The translations under genes were made by a program, and so were the position numbers. Below, one piece after another: positions 7,102-13,621 of a stretch of DNA of 36,609 nucleotides; positions within the stretch are counted from its first letter, which is position 1, and each line of letters starts with the position of its first letter. This DNA is from an uncultured Lachnospiraceae bacterium (lineage in GTDB: Bacteria > Bacillota > Clostridia > Lachnospirales > Lachnospiraceae): assembly GCA_947626395.1 (NCBI GenBank), contig CANQRU010000036.1, positions 1 to 36,609 on the forward strand, in the 5' to 3' direction. Under the pieces are notes generated by a model. The model was not told the origin of the DNA. It ran no database searches and saw only the letters and a program-made list of their open reading frames with translations.

Positions 7102-8745
7102 TCACTTGCCGTCTTTTGGCATATTTGGGTCATGAGCCTCTTCATTTTTGTTGATTGCATCCATAATCTCAGAATATCTTCCAACCACCGCGTCGTAGTT
7201 CTCCGGCCGGTGCGGGAATACGCAGCCGCTGCAGTCTTTCCGGCCATCCGGCAGATATCTGAAATTGCCGCCGCAGTCTTTGCCCAGCGGATACAGCGGG
7301 CAGTAGCAGAACAGGCAGTTGAAATCTTCCCGGCCGTCTGTGGGATGGCAGGGGAAATACTCGCATTCTTTATTGCAGAAATAGGCGTAATGCCGCTCCG
7401 GACTGCGGTTGTATTTCCGTGCGGACAGAGCGTCAGTGACGCCTTGCCTGTATTTCCATGCGGGCAGAGTGGCAGTGACGCTCTGCTCGTATTCGTCCAT
7501 ATCGATGGTCTGCCCGGTAAGCCGTGACTGTTCCGCCGCGAACACGGTCAGGTGGTTGTCCACCGAGACGCCGATGTCGGAAATGGAGCAGCCTTTGTAC
7601 ACGCCGGTCAGATACTCGTAGAGCGCGGTTACAATGCCTTCATCCCCGCCGCCGTGGCCGCTCACCCGGCCGGTTTCGTCCATCAGCGGGATCTGCGTCG
7701 TGGTCTTCGTCTCGAAATCATAGAGGGACACCGGGCCCCTGCCTTCCATGGCCCCGTGAAGTTCGCCCTTCGTACCCATGATATGGATAAACCTGCCGCC
7801 TTTATTAAATGCGTTCATGGTAAAGGTTACGGTTACGCCGCCTTCGAACAGCATATTTACAGTCTGATGGTCCACCACGTCGTTGTCGCAGTGGTAGACG
7901 CATTTGCCGTACTCGGTGGTGCGCAGTGAGTTCTCCACCATTTCGTCGGTGGGATCGGTCTCGCGGGTGCAGGCCGTGCGGAACCAGGAGTTGCGCTTGT
8001 CGTCCAGATACAGCTTCACGGCGTTGTAGGGGCAGGTGTCTCCTGCGGGGCAGCCGTCGATGCAGCGCTCCGGTGCGCCTTCCGGAGCGTTCTTTTCCGT
8101 AAAATGAGTGAGCGAGCCGAAGGACTGAACCTTCAAGCAGCGCCTGCCGACCAGCCACTGGAGAATATCGATGTCGTGGCAGGATTTCTGCAGGAGCATG
8201 AAGGAGGAGCGTCCGGAATTGCCCCAGTTGCCGCGGACGAAGCTGTGGCTCTGGTGGACGTTGCCTACGCATTCCTCATGATTGATGGAGACGATATCGC
8301 CCAGCCGTCCGTCGTCGATCAGTTTCTTGATAGTGACGAAGAACGGCGTGTAGCGCAGAACATGGCAGACAACGACGCGCACGCCCATTTCCTCCGCATG
8401 GCGGGCGATCTGCAGGCACTCGGCGGGATCCGGGGAGACCGGTTTCTCCAGCAGCAGGTCGTATCCCAGGGAAATGGCCTTCATGGCCGGTTCGAAGTGC
8501 TGCTGGTCCATGGTGGCAATGACGGCCAGGTCCGCGATCTTTCCCAGATCCAGAAGCGGCTTCCAGTCGGTGAAGCAGAGGTCGTCGCTGACGCCGTGCT
8601 TTACCCGCACGTTTTCCCTGCGGCTGTCGATAGGCTCGGCCACGGCGATGATCTTATATTTGTCGGGCATGCGGAGCATGAGTTCGGTGTAGGCCTCGCT
8701 GCGGGCGCCGGCGCCGATGATGATAACTTTTAACGGTGTGTTCAT
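7102..8745 (-). CDS. Gfo/Idh/MocA oxidoreductase fused to a Cys-rich small domain
   Basis: This protein has 547 residues; relatives without the tail are about 420. The first 120 residues form an NAD(P)-binding Rossmann fold (VIIIGAGARSEAY), with LLLEKPVS, the Lys of which is usually catalytic. The middle domain contains a Cys cluster (CIDGCPAGDTCPYNA) seen in one branch of this family. Residues 420-445 are a 13-residue tandem repeat, EQSVTATLPAWKY then RQGVTDALSARKY, encoded by a 39-nt DNA repeat. From about 450 on comes a small domain with NKECEYFPCHP, FNCLFCYCPLYPLG and CSGCVFPH. These Cys motifs match the cysteine-rich small domain family (PF04071), known mainly as a short stand-alone or cobalamin-associated module. 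ATG 8745 follows AAAGGATC. The sugar or cyclitol substrate is unknown. The fusion looks recent and repeat-mediated (inference). Confidence 0.88.
   Translation of the reverse strand: MNTPLKVIIIGAGARSEAYTELMLRMPDKYKIIAVAEPIDSRRENVRVKHGVSDDLCFTDWKPLLDLGKIADLAVIATMDQQHFEPAMKAISLGYDLLLEKPVSPDPAECLQIARHAEEMGVRVVVCHVLRYTPFFVTIKKLIDDGRLGDIVSINHEECVGNVHQSHSFVRGNWGNSGRSSFMLLQKSCHDIDILQWLVGRRCLKVQSFGSLTHFTEKNAPEGAPERCIDGCPAGDTCPYNAVKLYLDDKRNSWFRTACTRETDPTDEMVENSLRTTEYGKCVYHCDNDVVDHQTVNMLFEGGVTVTFTMNAFNKGGRFIHIMGTKGELHGAMEGRGPVSLYDFETKTTTQIPLMDETGRVSGHGGGDEGIVTALYEYLTGVYKGCSISDIGVSVDNHLTVFAAEQSRLTGQTIDMDEYEQSVTATLPAWKYRQGVTDALSARKYNRSPERHYAYFCNKECEYFPCHPTDGREDFNCLFCYCPLYPLGKDCGGNFRYLPDGRKDCSGCVFPHRPENYDAVVGRYSEIMDAINKNEEAHDPNMPKDGK
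7411..7488 (-). repeat. 39-nt tandem repeat, two units, inside a coding sequence
   Basis: Units 7450-7488 and 7411-7449 each begin like GAGCAGAGCGTCACTG and end with GGAAATAC when read on the minus strand. The 39-nt length keeps the frame and gives 13 residues per unit. The same unit occurs between genes at 12031-12107. Confidence 0.8.
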
Positions 8746-8838
8746 GTCTGATCCTTTCTGTGAGTGACGTGCCGCGGTCTGCGGCGGTATGTATGCCAGG
8801 AGTGCCGCGGCCGGTTGTATGTGGGAAAATGTAAGGAC

Positions 8839-8867
8839 AGTGTATCATATATTTTCTGGAATTACAA
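8839..8867 (-). promoter_or_regulatory. Promoter for the oxidoreductase gene
   Basis: On the minus strand TTGTAA (8862-8867) and TACACT (8839-8844) are separated by 17 nt, a fair sigma-A match. The roughly 90-nt leader holds two direct copies of GTGCCGCGG and GC-rich dyads. Confidence 0.5.
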
Positions 8868-8891
8868 ATATGTTTTCTGAGACCAGCTTTC

Positions 8892-8919
8892 ACACAATGT
8901 CCCATTCATTCATAGGATA
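8892..8919 (+). promoter_or_regulatory. Candidate sigma-E/sigma-K sporulation promoter
   Basis: CATAGGATA at 8911-8919 fits the CATAnnnTA -10 consensus of mother-cell sigma factors. An AC dinucleotide at 8892-8893, 17 nt upstream, fits the minimal sigma-K -35. No vegetative promoter with correct spacing is seen before the Cys-rich gene. Confidence 0.4.
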
Positions 8920-8956
8920 TAGTACAAACATGAAAAATTAAAGGAGATTTGATCAT

Positions 8957-9580
8957 ATGAGTTGCTTTGGATGGAATCTGTGCGGATGCGGCAGGAGAAA
9001 CTGCTGCAGCTGTGGCTGCAATAACGGGAACAGCGGAAATAACGGCGGCGTGGCCGGCGGCAATACGGGCAGCGGCAATAACAACGGCTATTACTGCCAG
9101 AAGAGATGCTTCTACTTCTGCAGGCCTGCTGACAGCAATAACAACAGCGGCAATGTGGGCGGCGGAAGCACGAATAACAACGGCAGCAACTGCACCTGCA
9201 AATGCACCTGCACCTGCGGCAATAACTCCGGCAATAACGGCGGCGTGGCCGGCGGCAATACCGATAACAACAGCTGCGGCTGCAATACCTGCGGCTGCAA
9301 TACCAATACCTGCGGCTGCCGTCCCTGCATTCGTCCCTGTGGCTGCGGCACCTGCGGCAACGGCAATAACAGCGGCGTAGCCGGCGGCACCACCGGTAAC
9401 TGCGGCTGCAATACGACGACTACCACGACAACGACCTGCGGCTGCGGCAATAACGCAACTCCGGCGTCCGCGTCGAACGCCACGGAGATCCTGACTCCGT
9501 ACACCTACGATTACACCGGCTATTACAACGCGGTGGCAGCTGCCAACGCGGCTAATACCGGCTGCGGATGTCAGCAGTAA
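8957..9580 (+). CDS. Cys/Gly/Asn-rich low-complexity protein, possible spore-coat component
   Basis: This 207-residue protein is dominated by Gly, Asn, Cys and Thr, with about 31 cysteines. Blocks such as NNSGNNGGVAGGNT recur three times in slightly varied form, separated by CGC/CTC-type cysteine clusters. A poly-Thr run precedes CGCGNN near residue 170. The C-terminus is different, with tyrosines (TPYTYDYTGYY) and an Ala-rich stretch. There is no signal peptide or membrane segment. AAAGGAG lies 10 nt before the ATG. The composition suggests a disulfide- or metal-crosslinked structural protein. With a sporulation-type promoter in front and sigG nearby, a coat or exosporium role is the best guess, but no family is recognised. 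A metallothionein-like metal store is an alternative. The next gene has its own promoter, so this one stands alone. Confidence 0.72.
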   Translation: MSCFGWNLCGCGRRNCCSCGCNNGNSGNNGGVAGGNTGSGNNNGYYCQKRCFYFCRPADSNNNSGNVGGGSTNNNGSNCTCKCTCTCGNNSGNNGGVAGGNTDNNSCGCNTCGCNTNTCGCRPCIRPCGCGTCGNGNNSGVAGGTTGNCGCNTTTTTTTTCGCGNNATPASASNATEILTPYTYDYTGYYNAVAAANAANTGCGCQQ

Positions 9581-9615
9581 GAGGAATTATCAGGAAATAC
9601 ACCAGAAGAGATGCA

Positions 9616-9656
9616 GCCCCGCAGGTCTGGAACTGTTCCGGCCCTGCGGGGCATTT
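9616..9656 (+). terminator. Terminator of the Cys-rich gene
   Basis: GCCCCGCAGG (9616-9625) pairs with CCTGCGGGGC (9643-9652), the intervening TGGAAC/GTTCC can extend the stem, and ATTTT follows. Confidence 0.85.
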
Positions 9657-9707
9657 TCGATGCCGGTACGCAGGAGGAAGATTTTGGCGTGTTTTTGAAA
9701 AAACCTC

Positions 9708-9736
9708 TTGCAAAAGCGCCGCGGATGTGTTATTGT
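9708..9736 (+). promoter_or_regulatory. Promoter of the SDR gene
   Basis: TTGCAA (9708-9713) and TATTGT (9731-9736) with 17-nt spacing give a reasonable sigma-A promoter. Transcription would begin around 9743, directly before the twin operators. Confidence 0.5.
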
Positions 9737-9747
9737 AGAGCTAACAT

Positions 9748-9781
9748 AAATTTGTATACAAATTTTAATTTTGTATACAAA
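9748..9781 (+). promoter_or_regulatory. Two tandem palindromic operators, GntR/FadR type
   Basis: AAATTTGTATACAAATTT at 9748-9765 is a perfect 18-bp palindrome, and TTTGTATACAAA recurs at 9770-9781. The centres are 19 bp apart, close to two helical turns. A TNGTATACNA core is typical of FadR-subfamily GntR repressors of sugar-acid genes. Lying just after the transcription start, bound repressor would block initiation or early elongation. No GntR gene is in the window. Confidence 0.7.
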
Positions 9782-9833
9782 CTCCGGCGCGACTTGGACA
9801 AGCCGTCGAGAATAAGAAAAGGAGAGGGTAATT

Positions 9834-10634
9834 ATGGGCAGCACGAATTTTTCCCTGGAGGGCAAGGTTGCGCTGATCACGGGCGCTTCCTACGGAATCG
9901 GTTTCGCCATTGCCAAGGCCATGGCAGGAGCCGGAGCAACCATCGTATTCAATGACATCAAGCAGGAGCTGGTGGACAAGGGTCTGGCGGCTTACAAGGA
10001 GGCCGGAATCGAAGCTCACGGTTATGTCTGCGATGTGACTAATGAGGACGCTGTGAACGCGTTCGTGGCCGAGGTCGAGGCTGAAGTCGGCGTCATCGAT
10101 ATTCTGGTGAACAACGCCGGCATCATCAAGAGGATCCCGATGATCGAGATGTCCGCCAAGGATTTCCGTCAGGTCATCGATATCGATCTGAATGGTCCGT
10201 TCATCGTTTCCAAGGCGGTGATCCCCAGCATGATCAAGAAGGGCCACGGCAAGATCATCAACATCTGCTCCATGATGAGCGAGTTCGGCCGCGAGACCGT
10301 ATCTGCCTACGCGGCGGCCAAGGGCGGTCTTAAGATGCTGACCAGGAACATTGCTTCCGAGTACGGCGAGTACAACATCCAGTGCAACGGCATCGGCCCC
10401 GGCTACATCGCGACCCCGCAGACCGCTCCGCTGCGCGAGAAGCAGCCCGACGGTTCCCGTCACCCGTTCGACCAGTTCATCGTCTCCAAGACCCCCGCGG
10501 GACGCTGGGGCGAGGCGGAAGACCTGGGCGGCCCGGCCGTCTTCCTGGCTTCCGACGCATCCGATTTCGTTAACGGCCAGATCCTGTATGTGGACGGCGG
10601 TATCCAGGCTTATATCGGGAAGCAGCCGTCGTAA
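9834..10634 (+). CDS. SDR oxidoreductase, gluconate 5-dehydrogenase-like
   Basis: This 266-residue short-chain dehydrogenase has the cofactor motif TGASYGIG near residue 16, NNAG near 95, a catalytic Ser in NICSMMSE, and YAAAK. The C-terminal half (QCNGIGPGYIATPQT, then GRWGEAEDLGGPAVFLASDASDFVNGQILYVDGG, ending AYIGKQP) is characteristic of gluconate 5-dehydrogenase and the related KduD group. These interconvert 5-keto-gluconate or 2,5-diketo-deoxygluconate and the reduced acid with NAD(P)H. GGAGAGGG precedes the ATG. Two GntR-type operators upstream support a role in sugar-acid catabolism. It appears monocistronic, with a terminator about 85 nt after the stop. The choice between gluconate 5-dehydrogenase and KduD is open. 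Confidence 0.9.
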   Translation: MGSTNFSLEGKVALITGASYGIGFAIAKAMAGAGATIVFNDIKQELVDKGLAAYKEAGIEAHGYVCDVTNEDAVNAFVAEVEAEVGVIDILVNNAGIIKRIPMIEMSAKDFRQVIDIDLNGPFIVSKAVIPSMIKKGHGKIINICSMMSEFGRETVSAYAAAKGGLKMLTRNIASEYGEYNIQCNGIGPGYIATPQTAPLREKQPDGSRHPFDQFIVSKTPAGRWGEAEDLGGPAVFLASDASDFVNGQILYVDGGIQAYIGKQPS

Positions 10635-10717
10635 GAGGGTTCCGGAACTATTGCCAGTGCAGAGACAGATGATGTTCTGAGCAGCAGTATGGCTGGATAA
10701 GATATGAATAAAACAGG

Positions 10718-10760
10718 GGATCCACAGAATCAGATTAGTTCGGGTTCTGTGGATCCTTTT
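10718..10760 (+). terminator. Terminator of the SDR gene
   Basis: GGATCCACAGAA (10718-10729) pairs exactly with TTCTGTGGATCC (10745-10756), followed by TTTT. Confidence 0.88.
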
Positions 10761-10842
10761 ACAATGTCAGTTTACAAAAAAGTGACTCTGTGTCTGATTG
10801 AGAGAAGTACACGGCAGGGGTTCAATTTCTGCTTGTTAATGC

Positions 10843-10869
10843 AAAAAAAGAGTTCGTCTTCACGAACTC
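10843..10869 (-). terminator. Terminator of tRNA-Pro
   Basis: On the minus strand GAGTTCGT, a GAAG tetraloop and ACGAACTC are followed by seven T residues, ideally placed 6 nt after the tRNA 3' end. Confidence 0.9.
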
Positions 10870-10875
10870 CGCTCA

Positions 10876-10949
10876 TCGGAGTAACAGGATTTGAACCTGC
10901 GACCTCTCGGCCCCCAGCCGAGCGCGCTACCAAACTACGCCATACTCCG
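10876..10949 (-). tRNA. tRNA-Pro, anticodon GGG
   Basis: A 74-nt cloverleaf reads on the minus strand. The acceptor arms CGGAGTA and TACTCCG pair over 7 bp with discriminator A. The anticodon arm is CTCGG, loop CTGGGGG, CCGAG, giving anticodon GGG after the invariant T33. The T arm has GTTCAAAT. The D arm has TTTGGTAGCGC. CCA is not encoded. Confidence 0.95.
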
Positions 10950-10958
10950 TGCCAAATT

Positions 10959-10987
10959 ATTATAGCAAAAGAAACCGCTTTTGAAAA
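10959..10987 (-). promoter_or_regulatory. Promoter of tRNA-Pro
   Basis: On the minus strand TTTTCA (10982-10987), 17 nt, then TATAAT (10959-10964), just upstream of the tRNA 5' end. Confidence 0.6.
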
Positions 10988-11227
10988 GACTATTTTTAAA
11001 AATAGTTTTTTCACCAAAACAGGGCCAATTTTCTGATAATTTTTCCCTTTTAAACAGTAACCATTTTCTGAGCTTCGCGCACAGTTGTCAAGGCGTCTCC
11101 GCCCATTTTCAGCAGGTAATTTTTCTCAAACCCTGAGCCGTATAAATCCGCGGGAAAAAGACCATCATTCAGATAGAACGGCCGCTTGCCGCGCCGGAAT
11201 CGATCAGATGATGCGGAGGTAACAGGG

Positions 11228-12007
11228 ATGTCCATATACAAGGTAGAGATCTGCGGGGTGAATACGGCCAAACTGCCGCTTCTGAGCAATGAGGAGAAAG
11301 AGGACCTGTTCCGGCGTATCAAAGAGGGAGATGCGGAAGCCCGTGAATTGTACATCAAAGGCAACCTGCGTCTGGTCTTAAGCGTGATCCAGCGTTTCTC
11401 CGGCAATTCCGAGAATGTGGACGATCTGTTCCAGATCGGCTGCATCGGACTGATCAAGGCCATCGATAATTTCGATATATCGCAAAATGTGAAATTCTCT
11501 ACTTACGCCGTGCCCATGATCATGGGCGAAGTACGCCGGTACCTTCGTGACAATTCCAATTCCATCCGCGTCAGCCGCTCCCTGCGCGACACCGCTTACA
11601 AGGCGATCTACGCCCGGGAAGGCCTGACACGCAGGAACGCCAAGGAACCGACCCTTGCGGAGATCGCCGATGAGATCGGCGTCAGCAAGGAAGACGTCAC
11701 CTACGCGTTGGACGCCATCCAGACGCCGGTGAGTCTCTATGAGCCGGTCTATACCGACGGCGGCGATCCGCTTTACGTTATGGATCAGATCAGCGACAAG
11801 AAAAATGTGGAGGAAAACTGGGTGGAGGACATTTCCCTAAGCGAGGCCATGAATCGACTGCCGGAGCGGGAGCGCCATATCATCGATATGCGATTCTTCG
11901 AAGGGAAGACACAGACCGAGGTAGCGGAAGAGATCCACATCAGCCAGGCCCAGGTGAGCCGGCTGGAGAAGAACGCGCTGAAGGCTATGAGGAATTATCT
12001 GAGCTGA
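11228..12007 (+). CDS. sigG: Sporulation sigma factor G
   Basis: This 259-residue sigma-70 family factor starts with the sigma-G signature YKVEICGVNTAKLPLLSNEE. Region 2 follows, with NLRLVLSVIQRF and DDLFQIGCIGLIKAIDNFD; then KFSTYAVPMIMGEVRRYLRD, and RVSRSLRDTAYKA. Region 3 contains DAIQTPVSLYEP and GGDPLYVMDQISD. Region 4 has RERHIIDMRFFEGKTQTEVAEEIHISQAQVSRLEK, the -35-binding helix-turn-helix. Sigma-G drives late forespore transcription, so the organism forms spores. ATG 11228 is preferred over an upstream start because CGGAGGT lies 7 nt before it and the product then matches the family start. It often sits beside spoIIGA and sigE; here it is alone. No clear sigma-F promoter was found upstream. 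Confidence 0.96.
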   Translation: MSIYKVEICGVNTAKLPLLSNEEKEDLFRRIKEGDAEARELYIKGNLRLVLSVIQRFSGNSENVDDLFQIGCIGLIKAIDNFDISQNVKFSTYAVPMIMGEVRRYLRDNSNSIRVSRSLRDTAYKAIYAREGLTRRNAKEPTLAEIADEIGVSKEDVTYALDAIQTPVSLYEPVYTDGGDPLYVMDQISDKKNVEENWVEDISLSEAMNRLPERERHIIDMRFFEGKTQTEVAEEIHISQAQVSRLEKNALKAMRNYLS

Positions 12008-12030
12008 ATATGCGCAGACTGGCACAATGC

Positions 12031-12107
12031 GAGCAGGACGTCGCTTAGCTCTGTTCGCATGAAAATACGAGCAGAGCGTCAATGATGCGGTGCCCGCATG
12101 GAAATAA
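12031..12107 (+). repeat. 39-nt tandem repeat, two units, 3' of sigG
   Basis: A diverged 38-nt unit (12031-12068) is followed by a 39-nt unit (12069-12107). The second shares GAGCAGAGCGTCA at its start and GCCCGCATGGAAATA at its end with the repeat inside the oxidoreductase gene. It begins 24 nt after the sigG stop and runs straight into the terminator. Confidence 0.8.
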
Positions 12108-12132
12108 AGGGGACGATTCCGCGCCCCTTTCT
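12106..12132 (+). terminator. Terminator of sigG
   Basis: AAAGGGG (12106-12112) pairs with CCCCTTT (12124-12130), with a short T-rich tail. It may serve the converging ATPase gene too. Confidence 0.65.
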
Positions 12133-12138
12133 TAGACT

Positions 12139-13362
12139 TTAGAGGAAATTCACAGGGATGATTCTGTCCTCTCCCCGAAGAGTTATGAGCTTATCGTACA
12201 GGCAGACCACTCCGCCAGGGCCGCGCTTTATACCCGGAATCCTATCAATCAGATCGAAAGCTTCCATATCTCTTTTCCGCGGATCGGCATGCTTTTTCAT
12301 TTCAATCGGATACAGGGTACCGTTTTCTTCAATCAGCAGATCGATTTCATTTCCATCTTTGTCGCGGTAGAAGTACAGCGGAAGCTCCAAAATTCCCCGA
12401 TTGTAATAACTCTTCACGATTTCGGATAATACAAAACTCTCGAAAAACGCTCCCGCCATCGCACCGTTTTTCAGGACTTCCGGTGTGTTCCACCTGGTCA
12501 GATAGGCGGCAAGTCCTGTGTCAAGGAAATACAGCTTTGGCGTTTTGATCGCTCTTTTAGTAATGTTATTCGAATAGGGCGGAAGCAGATATACAAGGTT
12601 GGACGTCACGAGAATCGAAAGCCAGCGCTCGGCGGTGGGCTGACTGATGCCGACATCTCTTGCCAATGACGACAGATTCAGGAGCTGTCCCGTAGAAGCG
12701 GCGGCCGCCACCATGAATTTTGTAAATTTCACAGTATCCCCGATTTCCGACAGCTCCCGGACATCACGTTCGATGTAGGTCCGTACATATGCGCCGTAAA
12801 ACATCTGCCAGTCGAAATCAGGATTGTCGCGCAGTTCCGGCATAGAACCCCGGTGAATCGTATTCCATACCTCGTCGTAGGAAATGTTCGCGATATTCAG
12901 CTTTCTTTGGGAAAAATATTCTTCTGTGGGCAGAAACGGAACATCAAACGCAATCCCGTGGGACTCGCGCAGAGAGAATCCAAGCAGTGTGACAAGCCCA
13001 ATGCGTCCGGCGAGGGATTCGCTGACTCCCTTCATCATTCTAAACTGCTGGGAGCCGCACAGAAAGAACTGTCCTTTTTTTCGTTCCCGGTCAAGAAGCA
13101 TTTTGATCTGTTCAAATAGAGCCGGCGCCTTTTGGATCTCATCCACAAACACAGGAGGCGGATAATCCTTAAAAAAGGTCACGCTTTCTTCCTCAGCGCT
13201 TGCCCGGAGTATGGGATCGTCCAATGTGGCGTAATTCATTCCATCGGTCAGTCTTTCCAGCATGGTAGTCTTGCCAACCTGTCTGGGCCCGGCAACAAGC
13301 ACAGCCCCAAACATCCGCGCCAGTTCCTGCACGGTTTTTTCAGAGTGTCTATTGATGTACAC
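12139..13362 (-). CDS. AAA_14/DUF4143-type ATPase
   Basis: This 407-residue protein starts at GTG 13362 behind AAGGGAG. The N-terminal ATPase domain has Walker A GPRQVGKTT at about residues 25-33 and Walker B-like PVFVDEIQKAP near 70. The sensor region LCGSQQF follows. The DUF4143 part shows YVRTYIERDVRELSEIGD, a winged-helix segment (GISQPTAERWL), and a late EIDLLIEENGTLYPIEMKKH, which resembles a PD-(D/E)XK nuclease core. This family is common and variably distributed in gut bacteria and archaea, and its physiological role is unknown. The gene has its own good promoter and stands alone. It is AT-richer than its neighbours, consistent with gain by transfer. Confidence 0.9.
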   Translation of the reverse strand: MYINRHSEKTVQELARMFGAVLVAGPRQVGKTTMLERLTDGMNYATLDDPILRASAEEESVTFFKDYPPPVFVDEIQKAPALFEQIKMLLDRERKKGQFFLCGSQQFRMMKGVSESLAGRIGLVTLLGFSLRESHGIAFDVPFLPTEEYFSQRKLNIANISYDEVWNTIHRGSMPELRDNPDFDWQMFYGAYVRTYIERDVRELSEIGDTVKFTKFMVAAAASTGQLLNLSSLARDVGISQPTAERWLSILVTSNLVYLLPPYSNNITKRAIKTPKLYFLDTGLAAYLTRWNTPEVLKNGAMAGAFFESFVLSEIVKSYYNRGILELPLYFYRDKDGNEIDLLIEENGTLYPIEMKKHADPRKRDMEAFDLIDRIPGIKRGPGGVVCLYDKLITLRGEDRIIPVNFL

Positions 13363-13401
13363 AGCGATGTGCTCCCTTCGGCTAATTTAATATTTAATAT
13401 T

Positions 13402-13430
13402 ATTATAGACGAAACTGGAGCATTTATCAA
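13402..13430 (-). promoter_or_regulatory. Promoter of the DUF4143 ATPase
   Basis: On the minus strand TTGATA (13425-13430), 17 nt, TATAAT (13402-13407): a near-consensus sigma-A promoter about 40 nt before the GTG start. Confidence 0.75.
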
Positions 13431-13556
13431 TCTATTTTATAAGAAAATGATAAGGAGTATAAATGGGATATTGCGTGAATGCGCAAACACACTTGAGGCA
13501 ATGAAGATAATATCTCGATTGCCTTAACAAGAAACCGCTTTCATATCGTAAATAAC

Positions 13557-13585
13557 TTTCCATAAGATTTGAAGTGTGATATAAT
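13557..13585 (+). promoter_or_regulatory. Promoter of the lipoprotein gene
   Basis: TTTCCA (13557-13562), 17 nt, TATAAT (13580-13585), followed 36 nt later by the TTG start. Confidence 0.6.
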
Positions 13586-13621
13586 GTTCAAAACATATAG
13601 GCAACAACAGGAGGGACAGAA

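Noticed and set aside
8957-9580. Repeats in the Cys-rich gene as a CRISPR-like or non-coding array
   Set aside because: The repeats are irregular, keep the reading frame and follow a good ribosome site, so they are protein repeats.
10987-11012. AT-rich palindrome ACTATTTTTAAAAATAGT with T-run as a terminator
   Set aside because: It lies upstream of both the tRNA (minus) and sigG (plus), with no gene ending there, and the stem is pure A/T with no loop.
13462-13503. A 13-codon frame after AAGGAG, followed by a GGCAAT/ATTGCC stem, as a leader-peptide attenuator
   Set aside because: The promoter of the next gene lies downstream of it, and the peptide (MGYCVNAQTHLRQ) has no run of regulatory codons.
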